This document shows positions 14,140-20,624 of a stretch of DNA of 20,624 nt, piece by piece. The stretch's first letter is position 1. Every line of letters begins with the position of its first letter. The translations under genes were made by a program, and so were the position numbers. Origin of the DNA: Thermoplasmata archaeon (GTDB taxonomy: Archaea; Thermoplasmatota; Thermoplasmata; RBG-16-68-12; JAGMCJ01); NCBI GenBank assembly GCA_023129265.1, contig JAGMCJ010000088.1, positions 1 to 20,624 on the forward strand, given 5' to 3'. The notes beneath the pieces were generated by a model. It was not told the DNA's origin and ran no database searches. It saw only the letters and a program-made list of their open reading frames with translations.

Positions 14140-15846
14140 ATGCGTGAGGAGCGGAGTGATGATGGAGAGATACAGACGAGAGGGAGACTGGCGAAGCCCA
14201 CGGTATACTGCTTGATATTGGTCATAGTCTTTCTGAATATAGTCTTCAGATATCCTCTCAACGTGTCGCATGAGATGGGTTCTGACACGACGTTCATTCA
14301 TACTCTGTCATCTTCCCTAAGTCAAGAAGGATTTGCCAAATGGTACATCAACCCCTTCTCCTTCTTTGGCCTCTACGCTCTTTCATATCCGAGCGCAACA
14401 CCCGTCCTATTGTCCTCTCTTTCCCAGCTCTCGGGAATCAGCATTGAGGGGCTGATTCTCTTCATGGGCATGGCATTCGGAATCATCGGGGCGCTGTCAG
14501 CCTTCGTTGTCGCCAGGGAGATATTGGATGATGACAGGTTCGCTCTTCTCGTGGCCATTCTCTTCTCTTTGGCGCCCTTCTTCTTGAAAGACACTACTTG
14601 GATAGGCTCGTCAAGAGGATTTGTTGTCGCCATGCTTCCTGTTCTGGTGATGCTCCTGCTCAAGCATCTGAAGACAGGGAATTCCAAGTACCTAGCCCTA
14701 GCCGTTGTCGTCTTCATCATTGTCTGCTCACTGCACAGAATGGGCTTCCTGTCGATTTTCCTTTTCATCGCGTTCGCATTCATTCCTTCGTTTCACAGAA
14801 TTACCCAGAGAATTCGGTTTTCCCTCGTGAAGTACGAAGTTGTCTTTCGTGTCCTTTCAGTCGGCATCGCGCTGTTTGGCTTTCTCTTGATTTTCTTGAT
14901 ACAGATTGCCTTACCTGGCTATGGTGGATTTGACATTAGAGACGAGTACAGTAAAGGAACCTTCTTTGAGGGTGACAGTATCCCCATTCTTCTCGCCAAC
15001 ATGGGCGTGAACTTCACTGGCAAGGTCGGCTTACTGATGCCACTCACTCTGCTGGGTCTGGCGATGTATACTTGGAAACGCCCCAAGAACATCAAGGACA
15101 AGTTCGTCCTCTTGCTCGTTTTCATTCTAATCCCATTCCTGTCTCTCAGGGACTACATTTCGGAGTTCATGATCCTGTTCTTCGTATTCCTTGTCGTGTT
15201 CGCAGTCATACGGATCTCTGTCCGACTTCCCAAAAAGAGCGTCCTATCTGTCCTGGTCATATCCTCGGTGCTTGTTTCCTCCATTGGATTCTCATGGTAC
15301 ATGAAGGATTGGTGGCGGAACAGATATGCCACGGACGACCAAATCCCCGAGGATATCTTTGACGCCGCAATCTACGTGCGACAACACACGGATGGCATAA
15401 TTCTGGCAAACGATGGGCTAATGGGCGGCAGAATCTCTGCAATCTCAGGCCGTGCAACTCTCCCTTTGGGCGGAGCCTCAACGCACTGGTTCACCGCCCA
15501 ACAGCTAATCTTCGATACGGAGGATTCTGACAACCTCATATTCATGCCTGTTGAGTCGATACAAGTCCACCGACTGAACATCGAGGAGATAACCTTCAAT
15601 ACGGACGAGATATTCCTTGCCACGAACATCCCTAACGCTCTTCGAGATTGGGAGAAGATCATGTACGACAGACCCGAAAGGGACGAGCTGCTGGGGTTGT
15701 ACGGGATTGAGTATTGCGTAATCCATCTGGACTATCCGCATGGGTTCATTTCGTACACTTACAGACACTCCGTATATCTGGTAATTCTTGATGCATCCCG
15801 CTACAAGATATTCCAGAACGGAGAGACAATCATTCGTAAGATCTGA
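14140..15846 (+). CDS. Multispanning membrane protein, GT-C-like glycosyl/oligosaccharyl transferase candidate
   Basis: A 568-residue protein with about ten to eleven membrane helices between residues 20 and 390, then a soluble C-terminal region (about 395-568). After the first helix an outward loop has HEMGSDTTFIHTLS, whose Asp 49 sits where GT-C enzymes (PMT, STT3, ArnT types) carry their catalytic acid. The C-terminal part (DAAIYVRQHTDGIILANDG, then YGIEYCVIHLD and VYLVI) resembles the periplasmic-type tails of archaeal GT-C proteins. GGGAGG stands 10 nt before the ATG. A lipid-linked-sugar transferase or polymerase is the best guess; a Wzy-like polymerase is the alternative. Sequence similarity was judged by eye only. 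Confidence 0.6.
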   Translation: MREERSDDGEIQTRGRLAKPTVYCLILVIVFLNIVFRYPLNVSHEMGSDTTFIHTLSSSLSQEGFAKWYINPFSFFGLYALSYPSATPVLLSSLSQLSGISIEGLILFMGMAFGIIGALSAFVVAREILDDDRFALLVAILFSLAPFFLKDTTWIGSSRGFVVAMLPVLVMLLLKHLKTGNSKYLALAVVVFIIVCSLHRMGFLSIFLFIAFAFIPSFHRITQRIRFSLVKYEVVFRVLSVGIALFGFLLIFLIQIALPGYGGFDIRDEYSKGTFFEGDSIPILLANMGVNFTGKVGLLMPLTLLGLAMYTWKRPKNIKDKFVLLLVFILIPFLSLRDYISEFMILFFVFLVVFAVIRISVRLPKKSVLSVLVISSVLVSSIGFSWYMKDWWRNRYATDDQIPEDIFDAAIYVRQHTDGIILANDGLMGGRISAISGRATLPLGGASTHWFTAQQLIFDTEDSDNLIFMPVESIQVHRLNIEEITFNTDEIFLATNIPNALRDWEKIMYDRPERDELLGLYGIEYCVIHLDYPHGFISYTYRHSVYLVILDASRYKIFQNGETIIRKI

Positions 15847-15858
15847 GAGGTCGGCCAA

Positions 15859-16941
15859 TTGGCACCAGAGGCAAAGATTCTGATTGTTTCCCCCTACCGC
15901 CTAAGCGTCCGCGGGGGGGTTACTCGATTCGTTGAGGATTTGGCAGAAGGCCTCGAGAAATCCAGAACCAGGGTTTCCGTATGTGAAAGACCCTCGGCGG
16001 ATTCTCGCGGGGTTGTTGGTCTGATTAGGGACTCTCTCTGGGGTGTGAAATGCTTCCTCAAGTGCGCTTCGGAGAGGCCAGATGCGATTCATGCGCATTC
16101 GCATTGGAGCACTGCCCTTCCTGGGTGCCTGCACAAGCTCTTTGGCGGGAGGTCTGTGCACGTGTTTACCTTCCACACTCAGCTCGACCGCGAACCTGCT
16201 CCCATTCGCGCATTCCTCCTCTCCCAGCTTCTCTCAAAATGCGACCATGTTTCGTATGTATCCTCCAGTTTAGTCGGAGCATATGAGGGAGTTCTTGGAG
16301 TCTCGGCAGAGAAGGCGGTCATCTATCCTTCGTATCGTTCCATGGCAGTCAGCCAACATCAAATCGACAAGTTTCGGAAGAGGTTCGATCTCGACGAGAA
16401 CGCAACTGTGATGTGCTTCATCGGCCCTCTTGTGTGGAAAGAGAAGGTCAGGGGAGTGGAACTGCTAATACGTTGCTTCTCGTCAGTTTCAGAAAGTGAT
16501 CCGAGACTACTCCTTTTGATTGTCGGTGACGGACCGTTGCGGAGGGGTCTCGAGGAGGCTGCAGGGACACTCGGATGCTCTGAGCGAGTCATCTTCACCG
16601 GTATGCTGGATAACCCTCACGTGCCGCTCGCGGTTTCGAAAATCTACGCGCACATCTCTTATCAGGAATGACTCCCCCACTCTCTTCTGGACGCAATGGT
16701 CTCATCCAAGGCGATCGTTGCCAGCAGAATAGGGGGCATTCCAGAGGCGATTACTCACGGCGTTGAGGGTCTCCTTGTCGACAACAGGGAAACTGAGGTC
16801 AAGGATGCCATCGAGAGACTGCTCAGAGAGCCGGAGCTCAGGCTTGGTCTGGGTGAGAAAGCCCGGGAAAAGGCCAAGAGACTCTTTGGCCAAGAGAGGA
16901 TGATCCGTCAGTTCCAAAGACTGTATGAGGGGACCAAATGA
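15859..16941 (+). pseudogene. Glycosyltransferase family 4 gene interrupted by one in-frame TGA
   Basis: A single reading frame of 360 codons, normal for a GT4 enzyme, is interrupted only at codon 271 (TGA, 16669-16671). Before it are the acceptor loop RGGVTRFVEDL (18-28), HAHSHW, FTFHTQ, and the donor-domain blocks FIGPLVWKEK and LIVGDGPL. After it the frame continues LPHSLLDAM, then IVASRIGGIPEAI. The family motif expected here is E-G-L-P, so TGA stands for a glycine codon, one base from GGA. The start is TTG with GAGAGG 9 nt upstream. The end overlaps the next ATG as ATGA. It is either a recent nonsense mutation, a base-call error, or (least likely) recoding; the truncated form lacks half of the donor site and should be inactive. 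Confidence 0.85.
15913..15919 (+). repeat. G7 homopolymer inside the GT4 gene
   Basis: Seven G residues encode Arg-Gly-Gly-Val in the acceptor loop of the interrupted glycosyltransferase. The frame is intact on both sides. Runs of this length are prone to slippage in replication and in sequencing. Confidence 0.7.
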
Positions 16942-17771
16942 GGAGGATAGTGCTCACTGTTGACGTGGAAGAGGATTTGAATCAGTCTCACGACGGCAGC
17001 TCCTACGGGGTCAGGCATGCGCTTCCAGAGATTATTGACATCTTGGAGGAGAAAGGTCTCGAATGCCATTTCTTCGTCAACGGGAGGATGTGCAAAGAAC
17101 ATGCAGCGTTGATCAGGCGGATATCCGATCGAGGGTTCGGCGTGGGCTCTCACGGCATGGACCATTCAGTTCCGTACCTCTGTGCCAGAGACGAAGCCTG
17201 GCAGAGACAGAGTCTTCGAGTCGCGACCGACTTGGTCACGAAGACTATTGGCAAGCCAGTCCGAACCTTCAGAGCACCGAACTTCTCTGTCAACACGACC
17301 ACCATCAGAGTACTGGAGGGACTCGGCTATCGTATCGATTCATCTGTGCTACCTGGCAGAGTCGTAAGGAAGGCCCGGCTTCGGAAGATTCTGGACTTCA
17401 GACGGGCTCCGAGGAACCCTTACCATCCAGACCCGTCCGACTTGCTCAAAGAGGGCAACTCGTCAATTCTTGAGGTGCCAGTCACCGAGAATCCCCTCAA
17501 TCCTGGGGCTCCAATCGGTCTCGGCTACCTGAACTCGTATGGCCTTGATAAGACGCTACGGGCTCTCGAATCGGCAGAAGGCAAACTCCTGGTCTTCCTG
17601 ATGCACCCATGGGAGTTCGTGAATCTTGCATCGATTCACAGTCATCTCCCGAGTTGGGTGAAGTCAGCTTGCAGGCATCAACCGACTCTTCTGGCGTCGT
17701 TCCTATCGAGACTTGAGAAGAGATTTCAACTGACCTCTCTGGAGCCCCTCTTGGAGAGCAACGACCTGTAG
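16938..17771 (+). CDS. Polysaccharide deacetylase (NodB/CE4), normal motif order
   Basis: A 277-residue deacetylase acting on N-acetylated sugars. Motif 1 is at the N-terminus (TVDVEED, Asp 9 and acidic 11-13, the DVED-type variant), motif 2 is GSHGMDHS (His 72, His 76), motif 3 is TFRAPNFS (110-117), and the late MHPWEF (His 223) completes the site. This variant resembles the exopolysaccharide-associated DVEDYF deacetylases. GAGGGG precedes the ATG, which overlaps the stop of the interrupted GT4 gene as ATGA. It is the last gene of the operon; its end overlaps the convergent GT4 gene by 46 bp. It is a second deacetylase in the operon with a different architecture from the one at 9784. Confidence 0.92.
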   Translation: MRRIVLTVDVEEDLNQSHDGSSYGVRHALPEIIDILEEKGLECHFFVNGRMCKEHAALIRRISDRGFGVGSHGMDHSVPYLCARDEAWQRQSLRVATDLVTKTIGKPVRTFRAPNFSVNTTTIRVLEGLGYRIDSSVLPGRVVRKARLRKILDFRRAPRNPYHPDPSDLLKEGNSSILEVPVTENPLNPGAPIGLGYLNSYGLDKTLRALESAEGKLLVFLMHPWEFVNLASIHSHLPSWVKSACRHQPTLLASFLSRLEKRFQLTSLEPLLESNDL

Positions 17772-18862
17772 ACCTCCTCGTACAATGTTAACATCCTCTC
17801 AGTGCTGAAGGATTTCACGATTCGTTTCCTCGCATTGTTTCCGAGGCGGTCCAACTCACTGGGTCTCTCAATGAATCTGGAAATCAACCGGGCTAGTTGA
17901 TCAGGTCTTCTTGGGTCACAGAGAAAACCATTCTCGTCGTCGACAACAACCTCAGGCACGCCTCCAACTCTTGACGCTATGACTGGCAGACCGGATGCCA
18001 TTGCCTCAAGGAGACTTATCGGGAAACCCTCATAGTATGAAGGCAAGATGAACAGTTGCGACTCTCTCAGTTTCTCGGAGACGTTCCCAAGAACCCCCTC
18101 ATACCGGAAAACATCCTCGATTCCCAACTTCCTAATCCTCTCCAGGATCTCTCCCTTTTCGTCCGAAGCCATCTCACCGACAGCGGTCAGCCTGAACGAC
18201 TTGCTTCCATGGCTGCGCTGAACGATTCCAAGAGCATCCATCAAATCGAGAATACCCTTGGTTCTTGTCAGCCTGCCCACAAAGACTATTCTTAGCGGGG
18301 ATTTCTCTGGCCAGACCTCTCCCCCTTCCCCAACAGGATGAAACCGGTCTGTGTTGACACCATTATGGATAACGGGATGATTATCTGCAGCAAAGGAACG
18401 CCTAGTGTGCTCGGATACGAAGACCAGTTCATTCGAACACCTCCCTGTGATCCACTCTGAAACCCTATCCACGGCCCTTTCAAGCCTACTCGAGAAGTGT
18501 TGTCTCTTCAGGTGAAGCGTTGTGACAGTAGGTTTTCCCATAAGCCTCCCCAGAATCGTAGCTAGACTTGTCTGAATGTGAGGCTGCTGTCCATGGATTA
18601 CGTCGAAATCGTGTCTCCCCTTGAGTAGGGCGATTAAGGTCCGTACTGTCAGGGACACGTTCCTGAGTCGGTTCTGTCTGGACAGACTGAGTTCCTGGAG
18701 AGCGAATCCATTTGATGTACGAATAGCCGGCCCCTCGTTTTCTGCAGTCACGACAAGAACATGGTTTCCCCGATTCTCCATGCCTCTCGCAAGCTCCTCA
18801 ACGAATACGCCGATACCCGTGGGACCCTTTGGATTGTACGGGGAGAGAAGGCAAATCCTCAT
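17726..18862 (-). CDS. Glycosyltransferase family 4 (GT-B)
   Basis: A 378-residue glycosyltransferase acting on the same kind of lipid-linked or surface glycan. The N-terminal acceptor loop is PTGIGVFVEELARGM (14-28); then HGQQPHIQTSLA (90-101), VTTLHLKRQHF and a central VIHNGVNTDRFHP (164-176). The donor domain has FVGRLTRTKGILDL (194-207) and the EX7E motif YYEGFPISLLEAMASGLPV (276-294; Glu 278, Glu 286), followed by SRVGGVPEVV. It is transcribed against the long operon, and its last 46 bp overlap the end of the deacetylase gene. A TATA-like element 28 nt before the ATG suggests its own promoter, back to back with that of the GT2 gene. Confidence 0.93.
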   Translation of the reverse strand: MRICLLSPYNPKGPTGIGVFVEELARGMENRGNHVLVVTAENEGPAIRTSNGFALQELSLSRQNRLRNVSLTVRTLIALLKGRHDFDVIHGQQPHIQTSLATILGRLMGKPTVTTLHLKRQHFSSRLERAVDRVSEWITGRCSNELVFVSEHTRRSFAADNHPVIHNGVNTDRFHPVGEGGEVWPEKSPLRIVFVGRLTRTKGILDLMDALGIVQRSHGSKSFRLTAVGEMASDEKGEILERIRKLGIEDVFRYEGVLGNVSEKLRESQLFILPSYYEGFPISLLEAMASGLPVIASRVGGVPEVVVDDENGFLCDPRRPDQLARLISRFIERPSELDRLGNNARKRIVKSFSTERMLTLYEEVYRSLLSKRGSREVS

Positions 18863-18870
18863 TGTATAAC

Positions 18871-18878
18871 TTTAATAT
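18871..18878 (+). promoter_or_regulatory. TATA box for the GT2 gene
   Basis: TTTAATAT is centred about 26 nt before the ATG at 18901. This supports that ATG as the true start rather than the upstream TTG at 18829, which lies inside the divergent GT4 gene. Confidence 0.6.
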
Positions 18879-18886
18879 CCGTTTGC

Positions 18887-18893
18887 TTATCTA
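18887..18893 (-). promoter_or_regulatory. Candidate TATA box for the leftward GT4 gene
   Basis: The minus strand reads AAATAGATAAGC, centred about 28 nt before the ATG at 18862. It is weaker than the opposing box. The two divergent promoters would overlap within 38 bp, so expression of the two genes may be mutually constrained. Confidence 0.35.
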
Positions 18894-18900
18894 TTTGTCG

Positions 18901-20121
18901 ATGGTAGTTCCTGGTGGAGACCCGAATGAAGGCTCCCTGACTTTCTCTCCCAGGAACGCTCCCGAATCTACTGTGTCACGAGATGATGACAGGGCTTGCT
19001 GCGACTTGTCTGTGATAGTGATAGCGAGAAACGAAGAGGAGAACATTGGCGACTGTCTATCGAGCATCTTAGTCTCTCTCGAGAAGGCAGGCGAGAGAGG
19101 ACTCATTTCCACTTGGGAAGTGATTCTCTCGGACTCCGCCTCAGAGGACAGGACCGTCGAAATCGCATCGAAGTTTCCAGTGGGGATTGTCAGGCTGTCT
19201 CGGACCTGGCCCCTCTCGGCAGGAGCTGGACGCTCGATTGGCTTCTCGATATGCTCAGGATCCTTGGTTCTCTTTGTCGACGGAGACTGCATCCTTCAGG
19301 AGAACTGGCTTCCAGTAGCCCTAAAGGCCATAGGTCCAGATGATGTCGCAGGCGTTGACGGGAATCTTGTCCACATGATCGACAAAGGCAATTTCTTCCA
19401 TGCCATATTGAAGGAATCTGAGTCGTCACAGGCGGTATCCTCCGTAGGCGAGGTCGACACACTGGGTCAGGCACTATTCAAGAGAGACGCCATTCAAGAA
19501 GTGGGAGGCTACAATCCCTTCCTCAAGGGTGGTGAAGATAGAGACATCGCCTATAGGCTTAGGCGAGAGGGCTACAGAATTCTGCGTGTGCCCGAAATAT
19601 CAGTTCACCATCGCTGGGCCGGTAAGAAAGGCAATCTACGATACTTCGACATCCTGAAATCGACCTTCTATTGGGCATTTGGCGACGGACAGGCCACAAG
19701 ATGGAACTTCTCTGATCGTTCGATTAGGTCTGCTCAACGCGAGAGGTACCTCAGATCTGGGGAATTCAAGGGACTGTTTCCAGCGTCAATCCTGGCACTT
19801 CTCTTGTGTGTCAATCTCTTGGCCGCTTTCACGGTGAGTGTTGCTTCTGTCCTATTCGCGCTCGCGGTCGATTTGCTCACTCTTCTGGGGATTCTTCTGA
19901 TTGGACGGCACAAGCGGTTTGGGTTCAGACGAGCCTTGTACGAATCCTTCAGCACTACTCCGTATCTCCTCATACGGTTTCCATCCTTCTTCCTGGGGTT
20001 CTGCTACGGCTCCAAGAATCCTGATGTCTATCCGAAAGTGGAGCCGGAGAACATCGTTCAGGCCCCGGTCGCACTGGAGCTGGGCAATTCACAGAAGGAC
20101 TTCGGACGTAATCATGAATGA
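18901..20121 (+). CDS. Glycosyltransferase family 2, membrane-anchored at the C-terminus
   Basis: From the ATG at 18901 the protein has 406 residues. A GT-A domain starts near residue 36: LSVIVIARNEEENIGDCL (36-53), SDSASEDRT (77-85), the DXD metal site LFVDGDC (124-130, Asp 127 and 129), and the acceptor/base region GGEDRDIAYRLRREG (210-224). Two or three hydrophobic segments follow (about 290-335 and 353-369), anchoring the enzyme at the membrane, then a polar tail. The first 30 residues are a polar extension. The start was chosen by TATA spacing; a TTG 72 bp upstream would overlap the divergent gene. It stands alone between two leftward genes. The sugar specificity is unknown. Confidence 0.93.
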   Translation: MVVPGGDPNEGSLTFSPRNAPESTVSRDDDRACCDLSVIVIARNEEENIGDCLSSILVSLEKAGERGLISTWEVILSDSASEDRTVEIASKFPVGIVRLSRTWPLSAGAGRSIGFSICSGSLVLFVDGDCILQENWLPVALKAIGPDDVAGVDGNLVHMIDKGNFFHAILKESESSQAVSSVGEVDTLGQALFKRDAIQEVGGYNPFLKGGEDRDIAYRLRREGYRILRVPEISVHHRWAGKKGNLRYFDILKSTFYWAFGDGQATRWNFSDRSIRSAQRERYLRSGEFKGLFPASILALLLCVNLLAAFTVSVASVLFALAVDLLTLLGILLIGRHKRFGFRRALYESFSTTPYLLIRFPSFFLGFCYGSKNPDVYPKVEPENIVQAPVALELGNSQKDFGRNHE

Positions 20122-20178
20122 GTCGCCAGTTCATCGCATCCAGTGGTAGACGTGCTAATGGCCCCTCCGGAAACGCCT

Positions 20179-20624
20179 TCAGTCATAGAATCCGGGCAGG
20201 AATCCGTAGTCGGCCTTGCGGTATGCATCCATGCATTCTTCCAGGGTCGTGAACGTGTATTCCGGAATTCTTAGTTCCTCCCTCTCGACTAACTGAAGGT
20301 CAATCGTCAGTTCGGTCGCGACGGACCTCAACAGCATAACATCACCGTATCCATCCTTCAGTCTCCTGAGAAAAGCGCTGACCGTTCCCAGACCGTGAAT
20401 GGAGCCGTGGTACAGCATGCGAGTGAGGAGGCGCCCCCCCCCGTAGCGCTCCCTCAACACCTTCCAGTATCCTGCCAGATATAGCCAAAAGGGAATGTGC
20501 CAGAAAAGGGTGATTTTATCCCTGGTCCTGAGGAATCTCCTAACCGTTCCTTCCACTATGTTTGTGGCTGGGTTCCTCTTCAGATTCTTCCCGCACACAA
20601 TCGGGTACGTCCTATACTTCCCGA
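20179..20624 (-). CDS. C-terminal part of a gene cut by the right edge, possibly a GT2-type transferase
   Basis: An open frame of 148 codons enters from the right edge and stops at TGA 20179-20181; the N-terminus lies outside the window. An internal GTG at 20598 is not a convincing start because the frame continues upstream (GKYRTYPIV). The visible part has KRNPATNIVEGTVRRFLRTR, a hydrophobic ITLFWHIPFWLYLAGYW (likely a membrane segment), then RMLYHGSIHGLG and a soluble tail ending GFLPGFYD. Basic-then-hydrophobic C-terminal regions like this are common in GT2 enzymes of archaeal glycan clusters, so that is the best guess. The preceding 57 bp after the convergent GT2 gene hold no gene. Confidence 0.55.
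   Translation of the reverse strand, partial: GKYRTYPIVCGKNLKRNPATNIVEGTVRRFLRTRDKITLFWHIPFWLYLAGYWKVLRERYGGGRLLTRMLYHGSIHGLGTVSAFLRRLKDGYGDVMLLRSVATELTIDLQLVEREELRIPEYTFTTLEECMDAYRKADYGFLPGFYD
20434..20442. repeat. C9/G9 homopolymer inside the right-edge gene
   Basis: Nine consecutive C residues on the plus strand encode Tyr-Gly-Gly-Gly-Arg on the minus strand. It is the longest single-base run I noticed in the window. One base gained or lost would shift the frame of the last 80-odd residues. Confidence 0.85.

Noticed and set aside
16669..16671. TGA read as selenocysteine
   Set aside because: The position is a conserved glycine in the family, not cysteine, and no selenocysteine-related structure was recognised downstream; a nonsense change from GGA is simpler.
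16696..16941. An independent 81-residue gene starting at ATG 16696
   Set aside because: It is in the same frame as the broken glycosyltransferase, begins in the middle of a conserved motif (LLDAM), and has no Shine-Dalgarno of its own.
18829..18900. A TTG start at 18829 for the GT2 gene
   Set aside because: It would overlap the divergent GT4 gene and cover the likely promoter; the ATG at 18901 has a TATA box at the right distance.
1..20624. CRISPR arrays, tRNA genes, insertion sequences or an integrated element
   Set aside because: No regularly spaced repeats, no cloverleaf-like sequence noticed, and no transposase or integrase motifs; this was checked by eye only.

Overview
The window reads as an archaeal chromosome, most likely from a euryarchaeon of the Thermoplasmatota type. 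It carries a two-subunit-type archaeal primase (PriS), an HVO_0476-family zinc-finger protein, a two-winged-helix regulator of a kind common in archaea, and a GlcNAc-1-phosphate transferase of the archaeal/eukaryotic kind. First genes of transcription units mostly have a TATA-like box about 26-31 nt before the start codon, as expected for leaderless archaeal mRNAs, while genes inside operons have Shine-Dalgarno sites or ATGA/TGATG overlaps. The phylum assignment is inference. No rRNA, tRNA, CRISPR array, transposase or integrase was seen.

Left part (1-7.6 kb) is housekeeping. A leftward operon from about 3.27 kb carries a TraB-family protein, ThyX, PriS and a membrane protein cut by the window edge. 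A second leftward operon from 4.74 kb carries a small three-helix membrane protein, a tandem winged-helix regulator and protein-isoaspartate methyltransferase. A 250-bp intergenic stretch rich in inverted repeats then leads into a rightward secreted, C-terminally anchored surface protein. Its stop codon overlaps that of a leftward zinc-finger protein, which is preceded by a rhomboid protease with a C-terminal Zn-ribbon-like tail.

Right part (7.6 kb to the end) is a surface-glycan locus. Leftward wecB (UDP-GlcNAc 2-epimerase) diverges from a long, tightly packed rightward operon (8771-17771): polyprenyl-phosphate GlcNAc-1-P transferase, a polysaccharide deacetylase, a FemAB/GNAT-like transferase, a newly proposed 52-codon small gene, a DUF354 GT-B protein, a GT4 glycosyltransferase, a GT-C-like multispanning membrane protein, a second GT4 gene broken by a TGA, and a second deacetylase. 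A leftward GT4 gene overlaps the operon end by 46 bp, and a GT2 gene diverges from it. The C-terminal part of another leftward gene reaches the right edge. The likely joint role is to start a lipid-linked glycan with GlcNAc-P, supply an epimerised amino sugar, extend and deacetylate or acylate the chain, and transfer or polymerise it at the cell surface.

Main points of interest: (1) the deacetylase at 9784 appears circularly permuted, with catalytic motif 1 at its C-terminus, whereas the deacetylase at 16938 in the same operon has the normal order; (2) the GT4 gene at 15859 has a single in-frame TGA exactly where the conserved glycine of its EGLP motif is expected, with intact frame on both sides; (3) a small ORF exactly fills the gap between two glycan genes (GTGA overlap at one end, ATGA at the other, strong Shine-Dalgarno); (4) a nine-base homopolymer lies inside the gene at the right edge.
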